Assembly: GCF_004337475.1 (NCBI RefSeq)
Contig: NZ_SJZJ01000001.1
Location: 1 to 64,000, forward strand
DNA: 64,000 nt
Direction of reading: 5' to 3'
Source of the DNA: Nocardioides jejuensis
Lineage (GTDB): Bacteria > Actinomycetota > Actinomycetes > Propionibacteriales > Nocardioidaceae
Under the pieces are notes generated by a model that was not told the DNA's origin, searched no databases, and saw only the letters and a program-made list of their open reading frames with translations. Position numbers and translations under genes: made by a program. Shown one piece after another: positions 17,704 to 25,941 of the stretch. Position 1 is the first letter of the stretch, and each line of letters opens with the position of its first letter.

Positions 17704-19611
17704 TCAGGCGGAGCGCTTGCCGCCGCGACGCTGGCCCGCCGCGCGGTTGTAGCACCAGCCGAACAGCAGCAGGATCAGCAGCCAGCTGCTCAGCACCACG
17801 TTGTTGGCGATGCCGTAGACCGAGTCCGGGATGTTGTCCTTGCGCTCGCGCTGGAGCATCTTGGGCTCGAACGAGCTGCTGACGACCTGGCCGTCGGTCG
17901 TGTGGATCATCCGACCGCGCGCGCTCTTCAGCGCAGGGTCGTCGGGCATGTAAAGCACCCAGGTCATCATCGTCCGCGGCGCCTGGTGGAAGCGGATCAT
18001 CGACTTCCAGCCGCCGTACATCGGCATCGGGTCAGCCGTGCGGTACTGACCGGGCTTGCCGGTCGGGACCATCGTCGTGCGGACCACACCAGGCACACCC
18101 TCGATCGGGTCCTTCGGAACGTCGGCTGCGTCGAGGCCCTTGCGCCAGCCCTGCCAGGCGTAGCCCGTGAACCAGACAGCGTCCTTGGCCCGGTCCTTGC
18201 CCTGGAACGTGACGGTCACGTAGCCCTCGCAGCGTTCAGCCGTGCCAGGGCACTCCTTCTGGCCGGCGGTGACGTGGTCGAAGGTGACCTTCACCGGGAC
18301 CGGCTCCCCTGCCTTCGGCTGGGAGAAGATCGCCATCAGGACGACGAAGATGCCGAAGCCCGCAAGACCGAAGCGGCGGTACGTCGGGGCGATCGTGAAG
18401 CCGGCCGCCTCCATCTGGTCGTCACCGGCGACGTCGAGCGTGCGCCGGACGTGCCACAGGGCGAAGAGGCCACCGCCCACGGAGGCGATCGTGCCCACGG
18501 CGAGCAGGAACGGCAGCGCGTCGCCGTTGATCTTGATGGTCATGAACTTCTCGGCCCACAGCCACTCGAGGTAGAGGCCCACCGAGCCCGCGAGCAGGCC
18601 GGAGACGACCGCGAAGGGCAGCAGACGCGCGCCGCCCCGGCGTACGCCGAAGGCCAGCGCGACGAGCTCGACGATGACGGCGACCGGGATGGCGGAGAGG
18701 AAGCGGATGGTGAGGATGCCGGGCAGCGGCATGATGATCAGCACGAGGAAGACGTGCGCGAACCACCACCAGAAGAGCGTGTAGAGCGCGCCGCCGCGGC
18801 CGAACCAGATGCGCGTCGCGACCGTCACCCAGGTCATCAGGAAGCCGAAGATGATGAACTCTGTCGATGCCGGGAACTGGGGCAGGCCGAGGTCGAACTC
18901 CATGAGGAACGCGAACGGCAGCATGCAGATCGAGAAGGCGTAGCCGAAGAGCCAGCGGCCCTTGGCGCCGGACAGGAACCGGGCGCCGACCTGACGGGCC
19001 TCCGCGAAGAGCAGCGGCAGGCAGAACGGCGAGCAGATCGCGCCGCCGATCATCATCACGTGCGTGGGGCCCCACTCGGTGACGTCCTGGCCGAACATCC
19101 GGTGCCAGGCGTCGTCAGCCGGGAAGCCACAGACCGCGATGAAGCCGGCGATGGTCAGCAGCACCGCGCTGAACGGCACCTTCCAGCCGGGCGCCAGCTT
19201 GAGCGTGTGCTTCGGCAGCGGGGTGCGGGCGAGGGCCATGATGCCGATGCCCATGCAGGCGAGGAAGAGCAGCACCAGGAAGATCGGGTAGTGGCTCGGG
19301 TTGGCCAGCGGGCCCGCGTCGCGGCCCTTCTGCATGTGGATCGGGACGTCCCAGTAGACGCCGAAGCCGGCCAGCAGCCAGACCGGAAGCAGGCCGAACG
19401 CCGGGATGACCGCCCAAACCGGCAGGCCGACCTTGTCGCCGAGCCAGCCGGCACCGCGGCCGATCAGCGTCGGGTGGCCCGTGCGCTCACGGAGGAGCAC
19501 CCAGCCGGTGATCCCGAAGTAGACCGCTGCGATGCCGACGGCGATGAAGATCTCGCTCGCTGCTGCGCCACCGACCGGTGCGGCCGTCGTTGCTTCCAGG
19601 GTGAGGGACAC
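17704..19611 (-). CDS. Large polytopic membrane protein of unknown function
   Basis: This 635-residue protein has a long N-terminal block of many hydrophobic helices (about residues 15-430) and a C-terminal extracytoplasmic domain with a cysteine pair in CPGTAERCEGYVTVTF. A final helix (NNVVLSSWLLILLLFGW) and a basic tail follow. Polar motifs lie between helices, for example WDVPIHMQKGRDAG, DDAWHRMFG and GPTHVMMIGGA. Its conserved-looking His and Asp residues may bind a metal or cofactor, but I do not recognise the family. The start is GTG at 19611 because an AGGAGGT lies six bases upstream; the longer ATG frame to 19653 has no such site. The adjacent lipoprotein gene (25-bp gap) may be a partner. 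Confidence 0.78.
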   Translation of the reverse strand: MSLTLEATTAAPVGGAAASEIFIAVGIAAVYFGITGWVLLRERTGHPTLIGRGAGWLGDKVGLPVWAVIPAFGLLPVWLLAGFGVYWDVPIHMQKGRDAGPLANPSHYPIFLVLLFLACMGIGIMALARTPLPKHTLKLAPGWKVPFSAVLLTIAGFIAVCGFPADDAWHRMFGQDVTEWGPTHVMMIGGAICSPFCLPLLFAEARQVGARFLSGAKGRWLFGYAFSICMLPFAFLMEFDLGLPQFPASTEFIIFGFLMTWVTVATRIWFGRGGALYTLFWWWFAHVFLVLIIMPLPGILTIRFLSAIPVAVIVELVALAFGVRRGGARLLPFAVVSGLLAGSVGLYLEWLWAEKFMTIKINGDALPFLLAVGTIASVGGGLFALWHVRRTLDVAGDDQMEAAGFTIAPTYRRFGLAGFGIFVVLMAIFSQPKAGEPVPVKVTFDHVTAGQKECPGTAERCEGYVTVTFQGKDRAKDAVWFTGYAWQGWRKGLDAADVPKDPIEGVPGVVRTTMVPTGKPGQYRTADPMPMYGGWKSMIRFHQAPRTMMTWVLYMPDDPALKSARGRMIHTTDGQVVSSSFEPKMLQRERKDNIPDSVYGIANNVVLSSWLLILLLFGWCYNRAAGQRRGGKRSA

Positions 19612-19762
19612 CCGGACCTCCTGCAGTTGTACAAACCGATGGCCGTTGTCCACGGCCTCGCAGAAGGTATCCGCTACGCGACGTACCAGTCAGTTCCTGG
19701 CGGTGTGATCTCCGTGACGTCGCGTCACAGGTTTCCCCTTGCAGGCATGGGGAGCTGCCATG

Positions 19763-21715
19763 TCAGCGGCGGCCAGCCGCCCGCCGTACTGCCAGGTCGG
19801 CGTACCAGGTGAGGAGGTCGGGTCGGTCGACGCTGTTGGGGTCGGCGACGTCCCCGGGGCGACGGCCACCGAGGATCCGCTTCACCGGCACCTCGAGCTT
19901 CTTGCCGGTCCGCGTGTGCGGGATCGCCTCGACCTGGATCAGCTCATCGGGGACGTGGCGCGGCGAGAGACCGGTGGCGATCGCGCTCCGGATCCGCTCG
20001 GCCATCGGCTCGTCGAGCGAGCGACCCTCGGCGGTCACCACGAAGAGCGGCATCCAGTAGTCGTCACCCTCCTCGAGCCCGATCACCATCGCCTCGGCCA
20101 CCTCCGGGAGCGACTCCACGACGGCGTACAGGTCACCGCTGCCGATGCGGACACCCTTGCGGTTGAGCGTCGCATCCGACCGGCCGTGGATGACCACCGA
20201 CCCGTGGTCGGTCAGCGTCATCGCGTCGCCGTGGCGCCAAACGCCCGGGAAGTACTCGAAGTACGCCGCGCGCAACCGCGAGCCGTCCGGGTCGTCCCAG
20301 AACGAGACCGGCATCGACGGCATCGGCCGGGTGAGCACCAGCTCGCCCTGCACGCCACGCACCGGCTCCCCCGCGTCCGACCACACGTCCACGGGCGCGC
20401 CGAGCCAGGGCGCCGAGAGCTCGCCCGGCCAGACCGGGAGCACCGGAGCGCACCCGACGACGGCCGTCGCGACGTCCGTCCCGCCGCTGAGCGAACCGAT
20501 CTGCACCCGGTCGCCTAGCTGCGCGGCGAGCCGCTCGTGCGCCTGCGGGGAGAACGTCGACCCGGTGATCCCCACCGTCCGGAGCGCACCCAGCTCGAGC
20601 GCACCCAGGTCCGCGCCCGCCTTCAGACACGCCCCGACGTACGCCGGAGAGGTGCCGAGCACCGTCACGCGCTGGTCCGCGGCGTGCCGCCACAGCTCGT
20701 CGGCGCGCGGATGGGCGGGGCTGCCCTCGACGAGGATGACCGTCGCCCCGGCAAGCAGGGCGCCGACCTGCACGTTCCACATCATCCAGCTGGGCGAGGT
20801 GTACCAGAGGAAGCGCGAGCCCGGTCCGAGGTCGAGGTGGAGTGCGGCCATCTTCAGCTGCTCGAGCGTGGTGCCGCCGTGGCCGTGCACGATGCCCTTC
20901 GGGCGGCCCGTCGTGCCGGAGGAGAAGAGCACCCACAGCGGGTGGTCGAAGGCGATGTCGACCGGCTCGAGGCAGGCACCCGGCGCGCTGACCAGGTCGT
21001 CCCACGGGAGTCCGCCCGGGACGGCTGCGGCATCGCCGACGACCACCGTCGAGACGCCCGGCATCGATGCCGCCAGGGCAGCCAGCGCGTCCCCGGTGTC
21101 CCGGACCCGACCTCCGAGGAGCTGGGACGTCGCACCGATCAGCACCGTCGGCGCGAGCTGGCCCAGGCGCGCCTCGGCCGCCGCCGGCGCGTAGTCGAGG
21201 CCGCAGACGGCCCACACCGCGCCGACGCTCGCCGTCGCCAGCAACGCGACCACGGCCTCGGAGCGGTTGGGCAGGTAGCCGACGACCCGGTCGCCCTCCC
21301 CCACGCCGAGGTCGCGCAGGCCGGCGGCGACCGCGGCGACGCGACGTGAGAGTTCGGCCCAGGTCAGCGAGGTCGAGGTGCCGTCCTCGGCCAGCTCGAC
21401 CAGCGCCTCTGCCTCCGGATCCCGGCCGCGGAAGACCTCCCCGGCGAAGTTGAGCCGCACACCGGGGAACCAGGACGCGCCGGGCATCCGCTCCTCGGCG
21501 AGGATCGGCTGGGCGGTCGCCAGCGTGGGCAGGCCGAAGAACTCCCAGGCCGTCGACCAGAAGGCGTCGAGGTCGTCGACCGACCACCGCCACAGGGCGG
21601 CGTAGTCGCCGACCAGATCGAGGCCCGAGCGCTCCTGCGCGAGCCGGGCGAAGGCACCGAGGCGACTGGTCTCCCAGGCGTCCGCGGGCGGGGTCCACTG
21701 CGCTTCCCGATCCAC
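19763..21715 (-). CDS. Acetoacetate-CoA ligase (acetoacetyl-CoA synthetase)
   Basis: This 650-residue ANL-superfamily enzyme activates acetoacetate, or a similar short acid, to its CoA thioester via an adenylate. It has the N-terminal acetyl-CoA-synthetase-type region (WFPGVRLNFAGEVF), P-loop FSSGTTGRPKGIVHGHGG, the motif YTSPSWMMWN, the Gly-rich GSLSGGTDVA, the adenylate motif around YFEYFPGVWRHGD, hinge GRSDATLNRKGVRIG, and the catalytic lysine near the C-terminus (TRTGKKLEVPVKR). Length matches acetoacetyl-CoA synthetases (~650). The start is GTG at 21715. It would feed ketone-body or sterol/fatty-acid breakdown products into central metabolism, fitting the lipid theme. It stands alone, with the orphan mce gene 53 bases upstream on the same strand. 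Confidence 0.9.
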   Translation of the reverse strand: MDREAQWTPPADAWETSRLGAFARLAQERSGLDLVGDYAALWRWSVDDLDAFWSTAWEFFGLPTLATAQPILAEERMPGASWFPGVRLNFAGEVFRGRDPEAEALVELAEDGTSTSLTWAELSRRVAAVAAGLRDLGVGEGDRVVGYLPNRSEAVVALLATASVGAVWAVCGLDYAPAAAEARLGQLAPTVLIGATSQLLGGRVRDTGDALAALAASMPGVSTVVVGDAAAVPGGLPWDDLVSAPGACLEPVDIAFDHPLWVLFSSGTTGRPKGIVHGHGGTTLEQLKMAALHLDLGPGSRFLWYTSPSWMMWNVQVGALLAGATVILVEGSPAHPRADELWRHAADQRVTVLGTSPAYVGACLKAGADLGALELGALRTVGITGSTFSPQAHERLAAQLGDRVQIGSLSGGTDVATAVVGCAPVLPVWPGELSAPWLGAPVDVWSDAGEPVRGVQGELVLTRPMPSMPVSFWDDPDGSRLRAAYFEYFPGVWRHGDAMTLTDHGSVVIHGRSDATLNRKGVRIGSGDLYAVVESLPEVAEAMVIGLEEGDDYWMPLFVVTAEGRSLDEPMAERIRSAIATGLSPRHVPDELIQVEAIPHTRTGKKLEVPVKRILGGRRPGDVADPNSVDRPDLLTWYADLAVRRAAGRR

Positions 21716-21768
21716 CCCACCAATCTAGCGGCGCCCCGTTCTTAAACGGCGCCCAGTTCTCGCGGCGC

Positions 21769-22809
21769 TCAGTGCGGCCGGCAGACCTCCGAGTACGGAC
21801 CACCCGGGCCGCCGACCCACGAGGTCTTGTTGAGCGGCCGACCGTCGGGCGCATTCACGATGAAGCCGATGTTGCAGAAGTAGATGTTGGCGGCCGAGTA
21901 GTACGACATGAACTGCGCAAGGTTGCTCGTGATCGATCCGAGGGCACGCACCCCCTCGACCACGTCGCCGCGGTTGCGGGCCAGGGTCCCGCTCGTCGTA
22001 CGCAGCTGCTGCACGTCGGCGCGCAGGTCCGGGCGGATCTGCCGGAGCAGGCCGGAGGTGGAGTCCAGCAACGGTCCGAGAGTGTCGACCGACGTCGCGA
22101 AGGTGCCGCGCTCCTTCGCCAGGCCGGACATCAGCACCCGCAGCTGCTGCACGGTGGCGTCGAGGTCGTCGGAGTGCGCGGCGAGGTTCTTCAGGACCGG
22201 CGTGAGGTTGTCGAGTACCTCGCTGAATGCCTGGTCGCGTGCGGCCAGGGTCCGGGCCGTCGTCGCTGTCGACTGGAGCAGCGACTCGACCGCCGGTCCC
22301 TGACCCTGCAGGACGTCGATGATGTTCTGCGCGAACTGGTTGACGTCCTGCGGCTGCAGCGTGTCGAAGAGCGGCTTGAAGCCGTTGAAGAGCGCCGTCA
22401 GGTCGAAGCCCGGGTCGGTCATGCCGGTGCCCAGCGTGCGGTCGGGCGACAGCTCCGGGCCGCGCTCGGCGCCGGCGGTCAGCGACAGGTACCGCTGCCC
22501 GAGAAGGTTCTGGTAGCGGAGCTTCAGCAGCGTCGAGGCATAGATCTTCTGGTCACTGACGAGCTGGAAGGTGACCTGGGCGACGTTGCCCTGCACGACC
22601 TTGATGCTCTCGACCCGACCGACCTTCACGCCCGCGACCCGGACGTCGTCGCCGGGACGCAGCCCCGACGCGGAGGTGAAGTCCGCGGTCCAGGTCCGGC
22701 GGTCGCCCTCGACGACGTTCGCCATCGTGTTGTAGAGCATCACGAAGAAGACTGCGCAGATCACGGCGAAGGTGACGACCTTGAGCATCGTCGAGCGGAA
22801 CCCGGTCAT
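21769..22809 (-). CDS. Orphan MceB-type MlaD/Mce family protein
   Basis: This 346-residue Mce-family protein has an N-terminal transmembrane helix (VVTFAVICAVFFVMLYNTM), the MlaD/MCE domain (SASGLRPGDDVRVAGVKVGRV), and a long alpha-helical needle region. Its closest relation in the window is the MceB protein at 38.3-39.4 kb: both share ALFNGFKPLF/ALLNGFKPLF, an INQ/VNQ segment, VLQGQ, and a cysteine-containing C-terminus. Mce proteins form hexameric tubes that carry lipids across the periplasm with YrbE permeases. Here no yrbE or other mce gene is adjacent, so it would need to assemble with another operon's subunits or act differently. The ATG start at 22809 is clear. Confidence 0.9.
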   Translation of the reverse strand: MTGFRSTMLKVVTFAVICAVFFVMLYNTMANVVEGDRRTWTADFTSASGLRPGDDVRVAGVKVGRVESIKVVQGNVAQVTFQLVSDQKIYASTLLKLRYQNLLGQRYLSLTAGAERGPELSPDRTLGTGMTDPGFDLTALFNGFKPLFDTLQPQDVNQFAQNIIDVLQGQGPAVESLLQSTATTARTLAARDQAFSEVLDNLTPVLKNLAAHSDDLDATVQQLRVLMSGLAKERGTFATSVDTLGPLLDSTSGLLRQIRPDLRADVQQLRTTSGTLARNRGDVVEGVRALGSITSNLAQFMSYYSAANIYFCNIGFIVNAPDGRPLNKTSWVGGPGGPYSEVCRPH

Positions 22810-22884
22810 GTCGCACTGCCTCCGAGACGTGTGTTGGACGCGTTGTCAGAGGTAACGCCCGTACGTGACGGAGGTCACGACACA

Positions 22885-22920
22885 GCAGGAGGCCGGCCCC
22901 GTGCGGGACCGGCCTCCTGC
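22885..22920 (-). terminator. Strong hairpin terminator after the DUF347-type gene
   Basis: Perfect 12-bp arms (22885-22896 and 22909-22920) extend inward with one mismatch to about 18 bp. The hairpin lies 25 bases beyond the stop of the minus-strand membrane-protein gene and about 75 bases upstream of the orphan mce start, so it probably ends the former transcript. The T tract is weak. Confidence 0.75.
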
Positions 22921-22945
22921 CTTTCCTCGCGATGCCTCGGCGAGG

Positions 22946-24238
22946 TCAGAAGCTCTGCGACGTGAAGTCGGAGAGCAGCACCTGCAGCGCCTTCTCCTGC
23001 TCGGCAGCAGGAGCCGGCTGGATCGAGCCGTGGTCGATGGCGTAGGTCTTGAGGACCGCGTCCATCTGGTCGTCGAGCGCGTGCCAGGTCGTCCCGTTGA
23101 CCGGTGTGAGGGCCGGGGCGTCGGCGTCCCAGTCGTCCCGCATCGTCTGCACGGTGGCGTGCGAACCGGCGGTGTCACCGGCCTTGTCCTGGGCGATCGC
23201 CTTGCGGGCCAGACCCTGGTACTTCGCCACGGCGGCCTTGGTCTCGGCCGGAGTCATCGCGGCCTTCGGGCACGCCGGCATGGTCTCGCTGGCACCCGTC
23301 GGGTCGCAGGTCGAGTGCGGCTGGTTGTGCGCCCAGGTCATGATCCCGACGGTGGCAACGGCGAGCGCGATGAACCCGACCAGACCGATCTTCTCCTTCG
23401 TCCGGTTGGTCGTGACGACCGGGACGTGCGTCGCGTCGTACGTCTCGATGACGTCGCTGCGGCTGATGCTCAGGTAGATGACGGTGGCCGTGATGGCACC
23501 CAGGAAGATCAGCGACGTGATCAGCGTGCCGAGGCCCAGGCCGACCGGCTCCGGCGGCGTCGCGTTCTTCGGCGAGGCCAGCCAGTCGCCGATGTTGGCG
23601 CCGAGCGGGCGGGTCAGGATGTAGGCGAGCCAGAACGAGAGCACCGGGTTGGCGCCGAACTTCCAGAGCGCCGCGATGCCGACGATCAGGCCGAGCGGCA
23701 GGAAGACCGACTGGGCCGGCGCCCAGCTCGTCAGCTGGAGGGTCCAGTCGCCGGTCGCCGTACCGAGGGCGAAGGTGACCAGGACGGTCAGCCAGTACCA
23801 GGACTCGCGCGAGCGGGTGTCGATGCTGTGGATCGAGAGCGACCGCTCGCGCAGCCACCAGATGCTGAAGACGACGGCGAGCAGCACGGAGAAGACCGCC
23901 GTGGACTTCCACAGCGGGATGTGGAGCTGGTCGGTGCCCATGTCCGTGTAGAGCGTGCCCGCGACGCTGACCACCACGACCGTCAGCCAGTACGGCGTCG
24001 GGACGTAGCGCCGCGTCTTCATCTGCCAGGTCAGCACCGCCACGAAGATCGCGGTGAAGAGCAGCATCGTGTTGAGGAGTCCGAAGCCGAGGGTCTCGTT
24101 GATGTAGTCCGCAAAGCTCTCACCGACCGTGGTGCAGAGGATCTTGATGATCCAGAACCAGATCGTGACCTCGGGGACCTTGTTGAGCATCTGGCCCGCG
24201 GTGGCGCGCCGTGCTCCGGTGGTCGTCGTTGTCGTCAT
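22946..24238 (-). CDS. DUF347-repeat (COG4705-type) membrane protein
   Basis: This 430-residue membrane protein has four DUF347-like repeats, each two helices with a conserved Trp and a G-x-D/E end. They lie near residues 21-48 (KVPEVTIWFWIIKILCTTVG), 79-101 (VPTPYWLTVVVVSVAGTLYT), 146-166 (WYWLTVLVTFALGTATGDW) and 198-220 (FWLAYILTRPLGANIGDWL). A further hydrophobic segment and a soluble C-terminal domain of about 130 residues follow, with one Cys pair (STCDPTGASETMPAC). The family's function is unknown. The C-terminal domain is extra compared with the simple four-repeat proteins. The start is ATG at 24238, followed by a Thr run. The 96-aa protein gene lies upstream on the same strand. Confidence 0.85.
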   Translation of the reverse strand: MTTTTTTGARRATAGQMLNKVPEVTIWFWIIKILCTTVGESFADYINETLGFGLLNTMLLFTAIFVAVLTWQMKTRRYVPTPYWLTVVVVSVAGTLYTDMGTDQLHIPLWKSTAVFSVLLAVVFSIWWLRERSLSIHSIDTRSRESWYWLTVLVTFALGTATGDWTLQLTSWAPAQSVFLPLGLIVGIAALWKFGANPVLSFWLAYILTRPLGANIGDWLASPKNATPPEPVGLGLGTLITSLIFLGAITATVIYLSISRSDVIETYDATHVPVVTTNRTKEKIGLVGFIALAVATVGIMTWAHNQPHSTCDPTGASETMPACPKAAMTPAETKAAVAKYQGLARKAIAQDKAGDTAGSHATVQTMRDDWDADAPALTPVNGTTWHALDDQMDAVLKTYAIDHGSIQPAPAAEQEKALQVLLSDFTSQSF

Positions 24239-24296
24239 GGTGGTCAGCCTGCTGCGGCGGACCTGACAACTTCCTGACTGGCTGAAGCACCGGGCC

Positions 24297-24587
24297 TCAG
24301 AAGCCAGCCACCATCGCCCAGTGCGCGACAACGCGCGTGTACAAGGCGTCGAGCTCGGGGCGGGCGATGCCGACCCGCGCACGCAGCTCCTCGTCGGGGA
24401 CCTCACGCGCGACGTGGATGAGCGAGCGGCAGATCGGTGACAGGGACGTCGACTCCATGACCAGGCGTCGTCGGCCCGGCCTGATGGCCACCTCGTCGAT
24501 GCGTGGCTCCGGTGTCCCCGCCACCACGAACGCGGCCTTTAATGCACGCGTCTCGCGCAGGCTGAGCTCGAGCTCCCTCGTTGCCAC
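24297..24587 (-). CDS. Conserved small protein, 96 aa, paralogue of the one at 48.3 kb
   Basis: This 96-residue soluble protein is of a family I do not recognise. Its N-terminal half is charged and variable. Residues 51-96 (starting PICRSLIHVAREVP, then GIARPELDAL and HWAMVAG) match the second copy at 48345-48635 in 35 of 46 positions without gaps, and both proteins are exactly 96 residues. The single Cys, the Arg/His positions and the Trp are shared. The start is GTG at 24587 with GGAGGG upstream. It lies divergent from a two-component system and upstream of the DUF347-type gene. No secretion or membrane signal is visible. A small regulatory or binding role is possible but unproven. Confidence 0.82.
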   Translation of the reverse strand: MATRELELSLRETRALKAAFVVAGTPEPRIDEVAIRPGRRRLVMESTSLSPICRSLIHVAREVPDEELRARVGIARPELDALYTRVVAHWAMVAGF

Positions 24588-24738
24588 TCTGTCCCATCCC
24601 TCCGTTGACGGCCGGTGCTCGCGCCCGGTCCCCCCGTCTGGTCCGGGTGCGATCCCCTGCAGGCTGAAACGTAGGCGCAGATCGACCCCGGATCAGCCGC
24701 GAGCGAAGGGAACGACCCGAACGGACCGCCACCTCGAT

Positions 24739-24768
24739 CCGAAGGGTGCAACGGCCTGCACCTTTCGG
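24739..24768. promoter_or_regulatory. Inverted repeat upstream of the NarL-type kinase gene
   Basis: Twelve-base arms (24739-24750 and 24757-24768) around a 6-base centre match except at one position, which would be a G-U pair in RNA. The site lies in the divergent intergenic region between the 96-aa protein gene and the kinase gene. It could be an operator for the downstream response regulator or an RNA hairpin. Confidence 0.45.
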
Positions 24769-24800
24769 CTCATCGATCACGGACGGTCGGCTGCGAAGCG

Positions 24801-24826
24801 AGTCCGCAGTCAATACGCTGCGGACT
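24801..24826. promoter_or_regulatory. Second inverted repeat upstream of the kinase gene
   Basis: Perfect 9-base arms (AGTCCGCAG at 24801-24809, CTGCGGACT at 24818-24826) are separated by 8 bases, centred 60 bases before the chosen kinase start. Together with the repeat at 24739-24768 it marks a structured control region. If the kinase started further upstream the site would be coding, but no good upstream start codon is seen. Confidence 0.45.
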
Positions 24827-24873
24827 ACCCCGGCGCGCGGCGCATCCTCGCGCTCGCCCGACACGACTTCTGG

Positions 24874-25941
24874 ATGCACTGCACCGTGACCGACGAGAAC
24901 CCTTCGCGCAGCACCTGGCTCATCACCCGTGACCGGATCGCCGACCGGTACTTCGACCTGCTCGCGGCGGACGACAGCCCGCTCCTCGGCGCCGGAGAAG
25001 CGATCCAGCAGCAGCTCCGCTCGCAGCTGCTGGCCATCGTCGACGAAGCCGTTGACTTCATTCCCCCGCCGTCTGCAGAGACATCCGGGCTGTCGGCGAC
25101 GATCGGCAGGGACCGCGCGTCGACCGGCGTCCATCCGTCGGCGTCGCTCGCGGCCGCCAACCTGATCTTCGCCGCCTCGCTGGATGACGTCGCGGAGCAT
25201 CTGAGATCGGACGCGGTGCCGGATCCCCTGCATGCGGCGTCGCTCCGCCTCAACAAGGCCATCCTGCAGCGCATGGCGGACGCGGCAGCGAACTACGTGG
25301 GGTTCCTCCTCGAGAAGGCGGGCACCGCTCACCGCGACGAGGCGCTCCGCCTGTCGCGCGAGCTCCACGACACCGTCGGCCCCGCGATCGCGGTCGGGCT
25401 GCAGAATCTCGACATGATCGAGTACTGGAGCGAGCGCGACATCGACGCAGCACGCGCCCGGATCCAGACCGGCAGGCAGCAGCTCCACGACGCCATGGGC
25501 CTCGTCCGGGCACTCGCCGCCGAGACCCGCGTGGCGGTGGAGCCAGCGGGAACCGGTGATGCGCTGCGCCGACACCTCGCCACGCTGCCGAAGACGATCA
25601 CGACGCGCTACACCAGCAACACCACGCTGGCTGACCTCGCCCCTCACTACGGCAGCGAGATCTTCCTGATCCTCCGCGAGGCCGTACGCAACGCCGCGAC
25701 GCACGGCTCCCCCAGCACCGTGACCGTGGACATCTCGGTCGCCGGCACGACGTTGACCGGATCCGTCATCGACGATGGGCACGGCTTCGATGCCACGTCT
25801 GCGTCCCATGGCACCGGTCGGGCATCGATGCAGGAGCGCGCGGACCTGATCGGCGCCGATCTCGACATCGTCAGCACGCCGTCCGGCACCGCCGTCACCC
25901 TGACGGTCCCTCTGCCCTCAGGAGCACCGCATGACCAGTAG
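24874..25941 (+). CDS. Sensor histidine kinase, HisKA_3 (NarL-partner) type
   Basis: This 355-residue cytoplasmic kinase has no transmembrane helix. The N-terminal ~150 residues are helical and unassigned. The HisKA_3 dimerisation segment has phospho-histidine H165 in LSRELHDTVGPAIAVGLQNL. The HATPase domain has an N box (ILREAVRNAATHG), DDGHGFD and a G2 loop (GTGRASMQERADLIGADL). It would phosphorylate the NarL-type regulator whose gene overlaps its end by 11 bases. The start is the first in-frame ATG, at 24874; the frame is open far upstream but crosses the inverted repeats and loses coding character. A GTG at 24886 is another option. The signal is unknown and would be sensed internally. 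Confidence 0.87.
   Translation: MHCTVTDENPSRSTWLITRDRIADRYFDLLAADDSPLLGAGEAIQQQLRSQLLAIVDEAVDFIPPPSAETSGLSATIGRDRASTGVHPSASLAAANLIFAASLDDVAEHLRSDAVPDPLHAASLRLNKAILQRMADAAANYVGFLLEKAGTAHRDEALRLSRELHDTVGPAIAVGLQNLDMIEYWSERDIDAARARIQTGRQQLHDAMGLVRALAAETRVAVEPAGTGDALRRHLATLPKTITTRYTSNTTLADLAPHYGSEIFLILREAVRNAATHGSPSTVTVDISVAGTTLTGSVIDDGHGFDATSASHGTGRASMQERADLIGADLDIVSTPSGTAVTLTVPLPSGAPHDQ

Noticed and set aside
19714-19728. Palindrome gtgacg-tcg-cgtcac upstream of the 17.7-19.6 kb membrane gene
   Set aside because: Only 6-base arms, common in this base composition, with no second copy or linked regulator.
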